Shown here: positions 9,272-18,600 of the stretch, one piece after another
Numbering within the stretch: position 1 is the stretch's first letter
How the letters are laid out: every line of letters starts with the position of its first letter
Assembly (NCBI GenBank): GCA_028379895.1
Contig: JAOEKQ010000012.1
Coordinates: 1 to 40,946 of the forward strand
Direction: 5' to 3'
Length of the DNA stretch: 40,946 nucleotides
DNA from: Burkholderiales bacterium
GTDB lineage: Bacteria > Pseudomonadota > Gammaproteobacteria > Burkholderiales > Eutrophovitaceae
Program-made: the position numbers and the translations under genes
Notes under the pieces: generated by a model
Seen by the model: only the letters and a program-made list of their open reading frames with translations
The model's database searches: none
What the model was told of the DNA's origin: nothing

Positions 9272-10198
9272 ATGTACGTTGGACGATTTGCGCCAACTCC
9301 ATCTGGTCCGCTTCATTTTGGGTCAATTGTCACTGCGGTCGGAAGCTACTGTGACGCTAAGTCCAGAAATGGGAAATGGATCGTCCGCATTGATGACCTA
9401 GATCAAGCTCGAACCGTGAGAGGTGCGGACTCTGATATTCTTTACATGCTAGACAGTTATGCACTGCATTGGGATGGACGGGCGATCTACCAAAGTAGGC
9501 AAAGATACGTTTATGAGAGTTGGCGACATAAATTAAAAGAAGAGCTTGATATATATCCCTGCGTTTGCAGCCGTAAGAAAATCCGTGAGCATTCAACCCT
9601 CCAAAACGAGGAATGGATTTATAGTGGATATTGCAAGACTCATTCAACAAAAAATAAGATCATAAGAAGCTACCGAATAAATCTACGTCAAGGGTGCACA
9701 GTAGCTATAGACGATGCTGTCTTAGGGTCGATAACTGACGACCTGAACAAATCTTCCGGGGATTTCGTTCTTTTTAAACCAGATGGAACGGTCTCACAGC
9801 ACTTAGCAAATGTTTTAGATGATCATCACTCGGGCATTACCCATATAGTAAGGGGAGAGGACCTGCTGCTATCAAGCTTGAGACAAAGTGAAATCCGGAG
9901 AATACTAGGGCATAACAACCCCAAGTTCCTTCACTTGCCGTTAGTGAGAAATAAAGCAGGACAAAAACTATCAAAGCAGAATAAAGCCGAGCCAATCAAG
10001 TCAGAGTTGGCGAGTTCAACCCTGTTTGACGCATTAACTTTTTTGTCTCAGTCTCCCCCAATCGAACTTCAACGTGAAAAACCAAGTGACATTATGATCT
10101 GGGCTGTTGGAAATTGGAAAATACCAAACGTCTTCTCTAAAAAAACCAATACTAAAGACGCGGCGGTAACTCAGTCCACTCGTAATCAAGTTGATTAA
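9272..10198 (+). CDS. gluQ: Glutamyl-Q tRNA(Asp) synthetase
   Basis: A 308-residue truncated glutamyl-tRNA synthetase paralogue that attaches glutamate to queuosine-34 of tRNA(Asp). The N-terminus YVGRFAPTPSGPLHFGS carries the HIGH-equivalent, IDDLDQAR follows, and the zinc site is CVCSRKK with a later YSGYCKTH, the C-x-C...Y-x3-C pattern of this family. The KMSKS-equivalent is GQKLSKQNK. It lacks the anticodon-binding domain of GltX, as expected. It is the last gene of the proS run, and its 3' end overlaps the convergent CinA-like gene by 47 bases, so the last 15 or so codons also encode the other protein's C-terminus on the opposite strand. Confidence 0.94.
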   Translation: MYVGRFAPTPSGPLHFGSIVTAVGSYCDAKSRNGKWIVRIDDLDQARTVRGADSDILYMLDSYALHWDGRAIYQSRQRYVYESWRHKLKEELDIYPCVCSRKKIREHSTLQNEEWIYSGYCKTHSTKNKIIRSYRINLRQGCTVAIDDAVLGSITDDLNKSSGDFVLFKPDGTVSQHLANVLDDHHSGITHIVRGEDLLLSSLRQSEIRRILGHNNPKFLHLPLVRNKAGQKLSKQNKAEPIKSELASSTLFDALTFLSQSPPIELQREKPSDIMIWAVGNWKIPNVFSKKTNTKDAAVTQSTRNQVD

Positions 10199-10907
10199 CA
10201 GTGTTTTGGAGATATAAAAACGCCGCATCTACTATATCTCTTCTGCCCTTCACTCCTAATTCCACGCGACGCAAGCGTTCAGCAGTGAGGGTTGGCAGAC
10301 TAAATATCTTACATTCCGGATATTTATTTAGACATTCGTCCATCAATGGGATTAGAGAACTCTCTGGCACGTCAAATATCAGTATGGATCGTTCAATATC
10401 CCGGTCCACCACGTGATGCGAAGCATACTCGTTATCTAATACCCACTCCATCATAGACCATGCCATAGATGGAAAACCTGGCAAAAAATGATGCTGCTGA
10501 ATACTAAAACCAGGGACACGATTGAACTCGTTCGGAATTATTCTAGAGCCCTCTGGAAACATACCCATCTTGATACGATTCGGGTATGCACCATCGCCGA
10601 ACTGACTTTCTATTTCCTGCTTAGCCTCGGGGTGAATGACCATATCTAGATCAAGTGCCTCAGCCACAGACTGTCTGGTATAGTCATCAGGCGTCGCGCC
10701 AATGCCGCCAAAGCTAAAAACAGTATCTTCTGAATCTAGGGTGCGTTCGAATGTACTCTTCAAAAGCTCAGGGCTATCAGGCAGATAAGTAACCCACTCA
10801 ACCTTAAGCCCGCGAGCATGTGATATCTCAATCGATTTTTCAAGATGACGATCCTTCCGCCGTCCTGAAAGGATCTCATCACCAATAATCACTAAACCAA
10901 TTTTCAC
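10152..10907 (-). CDS. CinA/MoaB-like molybdopterin-binding domain protein
   Basis: A 251-residue protein with the MoCF-type molybdopterin-binding fold: IGDEILSGRRKDRH near residue 8, then FSFGGIGATPDDYT and PGFSIQQHHFLPGFPSM, the pattern of the N-terminal half of CinA. It lacks the C-terminal CinA deamidase domain, so it is a stand-alone domain protein. Homologues are common in proteobacteria without a proven role; nucleotide pyrophosphatase activity in NAD metabolism is known for some CinA proteins. The start is a GTG; the nearby ATG upstream is out of frame, and no clear SD is seen. It is convergent with gluQ, with a 47-base 3' overlap. Confidence 0.85.
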   Translation of the reverse strand: MKIGLVIIGDEILSGRRKDRHLEKSIEISHARGLKVEWVTYLPDSPELLKSTFERTLDSEDTVFSFGGIGATPDDYTRQSVAEALDLDMVIHPEAKQEIESQFGDGAYPNRIKMGMFPEGSRIIPNEFNRVPGFSIQQHHFLPGFPSMAWSMMEWVLDNEYASHHVVDRDIERSILIFDVPESSLIPLMDECLNKYPECKIFSLPTLTAERLRRVELGVKGRRDIVDAAFLYLQNTVNQLDYEWTELPPRL

Positions 10908-11081
10908 AATTCATGCACCAAAGGAGTACCTCAAAAAAGAAATGCTGCATTGCATAACCGACCATTTACAGAGACAGTGTAAACCAGAATTTTATATTGT
11001 ACTTAAATCAAAAATCGGAGTAATCCATTAATCTGGTACCTGGTCAAACTTGCAACATTATGGACGTCACTAAAAAATAAC

Positions 11082-11852
11082 CTACCTCAAGATCTGAGGA
11101 TACAAGACCTGAATTCCTTGCAGCTCTAAGCATGAGCGCAATTTTTTCGCAAAGTTGTAAGCATCAGCGCTATCGCCGTGAATACATACAGTACCTGGTA
11201 ACAAACAATGATCAACACCATCTAAACTCGTAACCAAATTCTGACGAACCATTTTGAGTACTTGCTGTTCCGCTTCAGCAACATCCGTAATCAACGCGTG
11301 CTGACTTGCCCTCGGAACGAGTTGAGACCCGGAAAGATAGCGCCGATCGGAAAATGCCTCTTCCACAATGCGGAGTCCTGTTATGTTTGCCGCCTCAACC
11401 CATTGAGAATTCGCAAGCCCAAAAACAAGCATCTCAGAGTCAAAGTTAGCAATAATTTCACAAATAACTGTCGCTAAACTTAAATCAATTGCAGCCATGT
11501 TATACAGCGCGCCATGCGCTTTTACGTGAGTCATTGTGGCCCCACAAGCGGACGCGTGATTAGCAAACTCCTCGATCTGACGACATACAACTTCTCTAAG
11601 CTTAAACTCAGGTAGAAACATAGCTTTTCGACCAAAATTTTCTCGATCAGGAAATGATGGATGAGATCCGATTCTGACACCAAGTTCCAGCGCTCTTCGT
11701 ATCGTTGTCCTTATGGCTCGATCGTCTCCCGCATGAACTCCACAAGCAATATTCGCTGAGCTTAAAAACGGCATTACCGCGATTTCTTTTTGCTCCTCAA
11801 AGGGAGATCGATATTCTCCAAGATCGCAATTCAAGTCAATTCTATACATCAT
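11082..11852 (-). CDS. pxpA: 5-oxoprolinase subunit PxpA (LamB/YcsF family)
   Basis: A 256-residue LamB/YcsF protein. It shows IDLNCDLGE at the N-terminus, ANIACGVHAGDDRAI, LGVRIGSHPSFPDRENFGRK and THVKAHGALYN, all diagnostic. With PxpB and PxpC it forms the ATP-dependent prokaryotic 5-oxoprolinase that opens 5-oxoproline (pyroglutamate) to glutamate. Its ATG overlaps the pxpC stop by four bases (ATGA), so it is the third gene of a pxpB-pxpC-pxpA operon. Two consecutive ATGs (11852 and 11849) are possible; both give nearly the same protein. Confidence 0.95.
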   Translation of the reverse strand: MMYRIDLNCDLGEYRSPFEEQKEIAVMPFLSSANIACGVHAGDDRAIRTTIRRALELGVRIGSHPSFPDRENFGRKAMFLPEFKLREVVCRQIEEFANHASACGATMTHVKAHGALYNMAAIDLSLATVICEIIANFDSEMLVFGLANSQWVEAANITGLRIVEEAFSDRRYLSGSQLVPRASQHALITDVAEAEQQVLKMVRQNLVTSLDGVDHCLLPGTVCIHGDSADAYNFAKKLRSCLELQGIQVLYPQILR

Positions 11853-12877
11853 AAATTTAATTCTTGGAGCCGATTTGTAATCGTACGAACCAAATCTTTT
11901 ATAGCATTACGTTCTCGAATTAATACTTCTTGCGCATCAGCTAAAGAGGTTTTTAAGAAACGTAAGCTGTCACCTGGTTGAGCTTGAACTAACTTCGTGC
12001 GATCAATAGAGGCCACGACCCCAATAGATGGATATCCGCCAATCGTCTGTCTATCAACAGATAAAACTATAGGTTGGCCATTGGGCGGTATCTGTATTGT
12101 GCCCATCACAACAGGCTCTGAAGGTTGTAGCTTAATTTGCTCTATCTCTATTTTTTCTCCCGTCAAACGAATTCCCATTCGGTTTGACTGACTCGAAACT
12201 TGGTAAGCACTTGCCAGGAAAGTTTTTCGCGTTCGATCAGCCGAATCGATCCATCTTTTTGATGGAATAAACCTGAGCAATGTATCTTCATGGGTTACGA
12301 CGTTAAATAAATCCTTTACACCCCAATTTGTCGAAACAAAAGGTAATAAGCCACGGGACTTCACGTTCTTGAAAGGTGCACAAGATTTAGAGGGTTCACG
12401 GACTAATATCGTATCACTGGTTTTAAACTTTCTACCAGCAATACCCCCAAAATGATTACCAGTATCTGTAGCAACACTACCCATAACCTTATCAACGCAT
12501 ACGACGCCATAAATACTTAAATAGCCGTATACACCCCTATATGATCGACCACCCTTCAGGATGCTACCCGCAAAAATTTTTATGGGCCGACCATGTGGAA
12601 GTGGAACATCATCAATCGTAAATGAGAAATCCGCACCGGTGAAAGCGATAACACAATCTCTAGAAAAAAATAATGTTGGGGCTAACATAACAAACTCAAT
12701 TACTGGTGCATCGCCATCATTTCCTACTAGAGAATTCGCAACCATCATCGAGTTCAAATCCGCAGCGCCAGAGACAGAAACTCCCTGTTCCTGCCAGCCT
12801 AACCGTCCCTTGTCCTGAATTGTTGTTAATAATCCAGGATTCAGAATCTCAATGAGAGGGGGTTGCGTTGCGGTCAT
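11849..12877 (-). CDS. pxpC: 5-oxoprolinase subunit PxpC (KipA / biotin-dependent carboxyltransferase-like)
   Basis: A 342-residue protein of the KipA/AHS2 family. Marks are ILNPGLLTTIQDKGRLGWQ at the N-terminus, VANSLVGNDGDAPVIE, and GTIQIPPNGQPIVLSVDRQT followed by GGYP in the C-terminal half. It is part of the PxpABC 5-oxoprolinase, together with PxpB forming the pair related to urea amidolyase/allophanate hydrolase domains. Both ends overlap neighbours by four bases (ATGA), which is strong evidence of translational coupling and equal production of subunits. Confidence 0.94.
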   Translation of the reverse strand: MTATQPPLIEILNPGLLTTIQDKGRLGWQEQGVSVSGAADLNSMMVANSLVGNDGDAPVIEFVMLAPTLFFSRDCVIAFTGADFSFTIDDVPLPHGRPIKIFAGSILKGGRSYRGVYGYLSIYGVVCVDKVMGSVATDTGNHFGGIAGRKFKTSDTILVREPSKSCAPFKNVKSRGLLPFVSTNWGVKDLFNVVTHEDTLLRFIPSKRWIDSADRTRKTFLASAYQVSSQSNRMGIRLTGEKIEIEQIKLQPSEPVVMGTIQIPPNGQPIVLSVDRQTIGGYPSIGVVASIDRTKLVQAQPGDSLRFLKTSLADAQEVLIRERNAIKDLVRTITNRLQELNL

Positions 12878-13596
12878 TTATAATCTCTCGTACTCTGGTG
12901 TAAATTCAATTCTTCAATTGAAATCGGATTAAAACGAACCTGATCCCCAACACTTAAAAGTGCACCGGCACTGTCCTTTGTTTCGAAAAGGCTAGCGTGG
13001 CTACGTCCTATTATGTGCCAGCCACCTGGAAGCACCGATGGATAAATTCCAGAATACCCACCTGCTATCGCGACACTACCCGCTGGAACTCGGGTGCGTG
13101 GTTCGCTTCGGCGGGACACTGAAAGTAAAGAATCTAAACCTTCTAAATATGCAAATCCCGGCGCAAAACCAATCGCACCTACAGTATAGATATTTGAACA
13201 ATGTAACTTTATTAAATCGCTGGTGGGTGTATTTAAATATGACGATAACTCTAAAAGATCTAGGCCTACCTCGTCGTCATAGCATACGGGAATATGTACC
13301 ATTTTGAGTTCATGAGATTCTGCATCAATTTCAATACTCTCAAGTTTTTGATTTAAGTATTTTACTATCTCATCGTGTGGAGACCGGAGTGAGGAAGATA
13401 CCCATTGCATGGGGTCATAATGAATCGCAAGCTTATTAAAAGCCGGGACGACATCAGTAACACCCTTAACTTTTAAAGCTCGAATTTTATCTGCGATCAA
13501 ACCGCTCATCGAAGAATGCGTCTTCGGATAATCGCAATTAGTTTCAATAATTAAGCCACGGTCGCCTAATGGAGTGTATGTAAAATGAATAGCCAT
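12874..13596 (-). CDS. pxpB: 5-oxoprolinase subunit PxpB (KipI family)
   Basis: A 240-residue KipI/AHS1 protein. It begins with FTYTPLGDRGLIIE, contains PAFNKLAIHYDP, VGAIGFAPGFAYL, then SRRSEPRTRVPAGSVAIAGG and a PGGWHIIGRSH segment, all standard for the family. It is the first subunit gene of the pxpBCA operon and overlaps pxpC by four bases. No convincing SD precedes its ATG. The small lipoprotein gene on the same strand stops seven bases upstream, so transcription may begin ahead of that gene. Confidence 0.94.
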   Translation of the reverse strand: MAIHFTYTPLGDRGLIIETNCDYPKTHSSMSGLIADKIRALKVKGVTDVVPAFNKLAIHYDPMQWVSSSLRSPHDEIVKYLNQKLESIEIDAESHELKMVHIPVCYDDEVGLDLLELSSYLNTPTSDLIKLHCSNIYTVGAIGFAPGFAYLEGLDSLLSVSRRSEPRTRVPAGSVAIAGGYSGIYPSVLPGGWHIIGRSHASLFETKDSAGALLSVGDQVRFNPISIEELNLHQSTRDYK

Positions 13597-13603
13597 GTCT
13601 GCG

Positions 13604-13867
13604 CTATCGAATGATGCAGGGTGGACGACCTGCCCCCACCTCTCGACAGGTCAGCTTGGACCTTTCTGCATTCGTGGTGCACCAAAAAGTTTTCCTATCG
13701 CATTTGGCGCACCAATTAGTTCTCGAACCTTGACGATCAAACTCACTGGGAATGATTTCCAAATCTCGAATGGAACATCCGAGTGCTGATTTCGTCATCA
13801 TCTCTTTAGTACTACAACTGCTGAATATCAAAATCGAAAACAATACGCACGCTATAAGTCGGATCAT
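13604..13867 (-). CDS. Small Cys-rich putative lipoprotein
   Basis: I do not recognise this 87-residue protein. The N-terminus has a short basic region and a hydrophobic core (LIACVLFSILIF) ending in FSSC, a near-lipobox that would make Cys the lipidated residue. The mature part contains several further cysteines in the order ALGC, NWCAKCDRK, FWC, LTC and a terminal PPC, suggesting disulfides or metal binding in the envelope. An in-frame GTG at 13873 precedes the ATG at 13867; GGGGTGG lies about ten bases before the ATG. It ends seven bases before pxpB on the same strand, so it may be co-transcribed with the pxp operon. Reality as a gene is supported by the signal sequence; function is unknown. 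Confidence 0.62.
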   Translation of the reverse strand: MIRLIACVLFSILIFSSCSTKEMMTKSALGCSIRDLEIIPSEFDRQGSRTNWCAKCDRKTFWCTTNAERSKLTCREVGAGRPPCIIR

Positions 13868-13912
13868 TCGCACTAAACCACCCCTTGTTGTTCGTCGATA
13901 CTAAAGTCAATA

Positions 13913-13918
13913 ATTATA
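13913..13918 (-). promoter_or_regulatory. Possible -10 element upstream of the lipoprotein/pxp operon
   Basis: TATAAT on the minus strand, 46 bases before the ATG at 13867, would start transcription near 13906. No matching -35 hexamer is evident. It is the best -10 candidate in the 13868-14060 gap, which otherwise shows no gene. Confidence 0.35.
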
Positions 13919-14060
13919 GACTTGAACCCAGCTTACAGGACTTAACCGTAGACTAACCCATAGCAGCATTCAAACTGGAAAACCTTGATGGGTAACAAAT
14001 TTTACAAAACACTTCGTCAGCTAGCTGGCCAGTATATTTTATTCGTGATAAATTGATTTT

Positions 14061-14510
14061 ATGAAAAGTATAACTGTACGTTTTTGTTTAGGGATCACAT
14101 TATTGATCGGCAGTGGCTCCGCACTTTCCTCTGAGGAAATACGTGTCCTTTCATCAGAGTCTAGGCTATCTAGCAATCTAGGAGGGGCCCAGGCTGCTCG
14201 TATGGACTTCCAATTCGGCACTACAAAAGCCTGGCTGCGTGATGATGGGCAATGGCAAATTGAAGGAGATATTTCGCATCGCGCTGGTTTTTGTGGGACC
14301 TATCAGTTGGGAATTCAATTTGGAACCGGCAGTCCAGGATGTGCAAATGTACTATGGTTATCTCCGCCAGTTTACGTGACCAAACGCCTCCAATGTAATG
14401 GTGCTGGCGCCTTTCACTCCGGGGGAAATTACAGCTTCGCAGCAAAACAAAGCTTCGAAGACATCAACTGTGCGCAGAGAGTTATTAAATGTAAAGGCAA
14501 ATGCAATTAG
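14061..14510 (+). CDS. Exported Cys-rich protein of unknown function
   Basis: A 149-residue protein I do not recognise. Residues 1-23 form a signal peptide (MKS, hydrophobic FCLGITLLIGSGS, likely cut after SALS or ALSS). The mature protein carries cysteines in GFCGTY, SPGCANV, RLQCNGAG, DINCAQR and the C-terminal KCKGKC, a spacing compatible with three disulfides, and has glycine-rich and aromatic stretches suggesting a small beta-rich periplasmic or surface domain. No Shine-Dalgarno precedes the ATG. It is a single plus-strand gene between two minus-strand blocks, converging on the metallophosphoesterase gene. Signal peptide plus cysteine pattern support a real gene; no function is proposed. 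Confidence 0.68.
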   Translation: MKSITVRFCLGITLLIGSGSALSSEEIRVLSSESRLSSNLGGAQAARMDFQFGTTKAWLRDDGQWQIEGDISHRAGFCGTYQLGIQFGTGSPGCANVLWLSPPVYVTKRLQCNGAGAFHSGGNYSFAAKQSFEDINCAQRVIKCKGKCN

Positions 14511-14600
14511 GTAGTTCCTGTTAAAAAGATATTTTATTAACTGAAATCATAATATCAAAACGAAGATACAGATCTTCTAACAGTCGCATTTGACGAGTTT

Positions 14601-15560
14601 CTAATCAATAAGATTGTGACTGTAGTAGTTCTCCTTTGTTCTTTGAATACTAATTTTTACCGCCCGCATATCTCTCGCTCCAGGAACAACCAAACGGGAT
14701 ACGTTTTCACCTTTAAGCCCCGCCCCGTAGAATGGATGATCCCACTTATATTGGTGAGTATCCCCATGAATAATAAGAATTTTCTTATCTGTTTTCATCG
14801 CCATCTCAAAAAGAGATGCTTCGACCGTCTCCAAAAACCCCGGATAAATCAAAGAGGGTTGTGGCATCATCCAGTCCACAAAGGGATCACCGTGGAACAT
14901 GACTACAAGATCGCTTATCCGATCCTCCTGCATAAGATCAAACGCCTTATTAATCCATTCTTTATTGGCCTTTTCCCTCAGCAGGAATTCATGCTCTCCA
15001 GAAGGCGTCCCAGAATCCATATTATTATTACTACCAACAACATGAATCAATAGAAATACAGTTTGTGAAGTAATCCACATTTGGTTCTCAATATAGTCTG
15101 AAAAATCCCCCATCAAATCGCCCTGGCTTTGCACCCCAAGTGACGCGTTCTGTGCAAAGTAACTTTCATCAAAAAGTACCTGTCTGAGTTTTTTAAGGCG
15201 ATCTAGTGGGTCATAAGCACCATTATTGGCACGGTGGCAATCAGTCCACTCGTTATCGCCAGGAGTATAGAAAAAAGGAGCCGTGAACCTCATAAAAAGC
15301 TGTTTTTGACGTATGTAAAAATCATCAGAGCACATTGTAGAGCCACTTTTAATATCGCCTAAATGGATTACAAAATCTGCATTCTCATTATTAACACGCT
15401 CGATTAATGCTCGGTACTGTTCCTCAACCTCCGGCTGATTACCGTAGGGCATATCCCCAAGAACAATAAAGTCACTTGAGAATGCAGGTGTGACTATTAA
15501 AAATAAACTAATAGTAAACAAGCCACGTAGGACATCAAAAATTTTATTTCCTATACTCAT
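14601..15560 (-). CDS. Exported calcineurin-like metallophosphoesterase
   Basis: A 319-residue protein from the ATG at 15560. That start gives a signal peptide (MSIGNKIFDVLRG, then FTISLFLIVTPAFS before SDF) and has GGTGA about six bases upstream; an in-frame ATG at 15653 would add 31 residues ahead of the signal. Metal-binding blocks appear in order: LGDMPYG, HLGDIKSGS, TPGDNEWTDCH, FHGDP and HGDTHQYKWDHP. The first block replaces DxH by a GDMP form, and the third has GDNE where GNHD is canonical; both recur in a known subgroup of these enzymes, so they are variants rather than damage. The substrate is unknown, and the site is expected to be periplasmic. It follows hrpA on the same strand. 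Confidence 0.86.
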   Translation of the reverse strand: MSIGNKIFDVLRGLFTISLFLIVTPAFSSDFIVLGDMPYGNQPEVEEQYRALIERVNNENADFVIHLGDIKSGSTMCSDDFYIRQKQLFMRFTAPFFYTPGDNEWTDCHRANNGAYDPLDRLKKLRQVLFDESYFAQNASLGVQSQGDLMGDFSDYIENQMWITSQTVFLLIHVVGSNNNMDSGTPSGEHEFLLREKANKEWINKAFDLMQEDRISDLVVMFHGDPFVDWMMPQPSLIYPGFLETVEASLFEMAMKTDKKILIIHGDTHQYKWDHPFYGAGLKGENVSRLVVPGARDMRAVKISIQRTKENYYSHNLID

Positions 15561-15654
15561 GTAGTCACCGTTTATAAGGTTTACAAAATACACGCTCAAA
15601 TTAAATGAGGTGATCAATAAAAATTGTGATTTAATGCATCGAAAGGTAGCCACT

Positions 15655-18600
15655 TCAAACCAATAGTAACGCCTCAGTTATAGCTCGTTCAATTCGCTTG
15701 AAGGAAATCGGGTATGAAGTTTTTAGCTGCTGCGCCCACAAGGATACTCTTAGCTCCTCTAGGGACCATCGTATCTCAATTAACTTCTTTCTTTGTTTCG
15801 AGCTTAAGCTAAGTTCAATTGATTTATCTATCTGGCTTTCGAAAATTGTGATTTGATCTTGCCACTCAAGATCTCGCTGTGGGTCAGACCTGAATTTATC
15901 TATACGGCAGAAAACAGTCTCTACGTAGCGCGGGAAATGCTGTAGATAACCAAAAGGCGTAACCGCTATAAAATCTGGAGATAATAGTGAAAAAAGGTGC
16001 GAGTTGATATTTTCTCTGAGCAAGTTAGCTGACTGACTTGCATTCGTATGAAGTTTTTCCCGTGCTTTCGAGTATGAATCAAGAATGTCATTCACCACCC
16101 GATTAATTTGATCTGCCACGACAACAATCCTTGGTTTAGCGTTTTTTACAGCATGGATAAATTCACTTTCGTTACGAATTAGAGTGTTATCGAAAAAAAG
16201 AGCCTCGGTACTAGTTGCTGCCAGCAGATCTTCACTCAACCTATTTTTAACCGAAAATTTTTCCAAGGATATAGACTGATCATTGAGTAACGCAGCGTAT
16301 TGAAGTGCCGCTTTAGGTAAATCTATCCATTTTTTAGCGATGAACTTAAACTGCTCTCTCATGGTCAATCGAAATAATCGTGTAAGTCCACCGACAGTGA
16401 CTAACTCGGCCTCCATTGCAGTATCCGCAAGCATCATTGAAACAGAATCTATTTCATCTTTAAGACATGGGAATCCAACTACTGTTTTACCCTGATGTGA
16501 CATTTCAAATGTTGGTGGCAGCTCCCCAAAGCTCCATGTTGTTAATCCGGTTTTTTTAAACTCAGCAGCCGTTTGAGAACTAAATGTTTCCGCGGCCTTA
16601 ACTCCTAATTTTTTTTGTAGCGCCACCAAATCTCGACCAGCTTCTATTTCCACTCCATACTCATCAATCACCGAGTAATTCATTCGCAAGAATACCGGCA
16701 AACTTTGATCCTGAAAAATATCTCTAGTTATTACGTCACCGCTAAGCTCATTTATGACTATTATGATTGAATCATATAGAGATATATCTTTCGGTTGAAG
16801 ATCACCAACGATTTCGTCTACAAACTGCGATATCGGAAACATCTTTTTCTTTATGGATTTCGGTAAGTCTTTTATGATTCGAGTGACCTTATCTCTAATC
16901 AACCCAGGCACCAACCACTCGGTTTTAGCTTGGTCAATTTTATTCAACAGCTCAATAGGCGTTTTAAGGGTGACTCCATCCAAAACGTGTCCAGGCTCAA
17001 AACGATACTCGAGTCTGAACTCACAGCCATTAATGACCAAAATATCAGGATATAAATCGAAAGTTGCTGACTCAACTTCTTTTCTGACTAAAAGTGATTT
17101 AGTCAAAAATAAAGATCTCGAGTCTTGTTTTTCCATTTCTCGACGCCATTTGTCAAACTGAATCCAACTACAAATGTCCTCAGGGACTTTTTCGTCAAAA
17201 AAAGAAAAAACAACGGAGTCATCTACTAAAAGGTCGTAACGTCTCGACCTTGCCTCAATATTCTCCAAAGATGCGACCAATTCCATATTGTGCTTCAAAA
17301 AAGGGGGAGCTTTTTTAACTTCGCCTAACACTAAAGCGTTACGGATAAAGATTTCGCGCGCCTCCCTCAAATTAATAGGTCCATAATTAACCTGTCGCCT
17401 TGGCACGATTATCAGACCGTATAACGTGACTCGCTCCGTTGCTACCACATTCCCAATAGCTTTCGACCATCTCGGGTCGTGATAGGTTGAGTGCGTCAAA
17501 TGTTTAGCTATAGGCTCAATCCAATCGACATCAATTTCCGCAACACCTCTCGCATAAAGTCGCGATGTCTCCACTAGCTCAGACGCTAATATCCATTTGG
17601 GTTTAGAGTTTCTCAAGTCGGACCCTGGGTGTATATGGAATTTGATGCCACGGGCGCCATAGTAAACACCCTTTTCATCGCTACGAAAACCAATGTTCCC
17701 CAACAAGCCCGTCAATAAAGACCGATTTATATCGGCCTCGCGTCCCGGGCGTTCATTTAACGTAAACCCCATGTCATTAGTCATGGATTTGAGCTGATAA
17801 TAAAGCTCTCGCCACTCGAACATCCTTACCAACGAAACGTGTTGGCAGATACACGTTTCTTTCAATTTTCTTTTTCCTGGTTTCTTTCCAAATATATCTT
17901 GAAACCAAGACCACACTGTAAGCAAAGACATGAAGTCAGATTTGATCGCTTGATCATTCTTAGTCCCGCTTTCATCATGCGTTCCATACTCTCGCTCTCT
18001 TGGATCTTGCACAGACAAAGCTGCTGCCAGTTTAAGCACTTCGTCCAAGCAGCCGAGCTCCGTACTCGCTAGAATCATACGCGCCACCCTTGGGTCAACA
18101 GGTATTTGGGATAATTTTTTTCCAATCGATGTTAGGCGTTTCCGTCTATCCATCGCCCCGAGCTCCTCGAGTAATTGATATCCATCAGCTAAAGCACGAG
18201 GTATTGGTGGGTCAATGAAAGGGAACTTGTCCGGCTCATCCAGACCCAGTGCGGACATACGCAATATAACGGTAGCCAACGACGATCTTAAAATTTCCGG
18301 CTCTTCATGAACGACTCGTTGTTCAAAATCTTCCTGCGAATACAATCTCACGCAAACACCATTCATTACCCGTCCACTCCTACCGGAGCGCTGGTTAGCG
18401 GAAGCTTGAGATACTTTCTCAACTTGCAGCATTTCAACTTTATTTCGGTAGCTATACCGCTTTACTCGAGCTAAACCCGTATCAATAACAAATTGGATTT
18501 TAGGGATTGTTAGAGATGTTTCAGCGATATTAGTCGCTAGAATTAATCTTCGATAATCAGATGGCAGGAAAACTTTATTTTGTTCTTGAACCGCTAATCG

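Noticed and set aside
10908..11081. 174-base gap checked for a tRNA or small RNA
   Set aside because: No cloverleaf, strong hairpin or coding frame was visible; it is simply AT-rich spacer after pxpA and before the CinA-like gene.
14562..14577. Hairpin GAAGAT-ACAG-ATCTTC between convergent genes as a terminator
   Set aside because: The stem is only six AT-rich pairs and there is no T run on either side.
15561..15653. Upstream start of the metallophosphoesterase
   Set aside because: It would bury the signal peptide 31 residues inside the protein; the ATG at 15560 has GGTGA upstream and a proper signal sequence.
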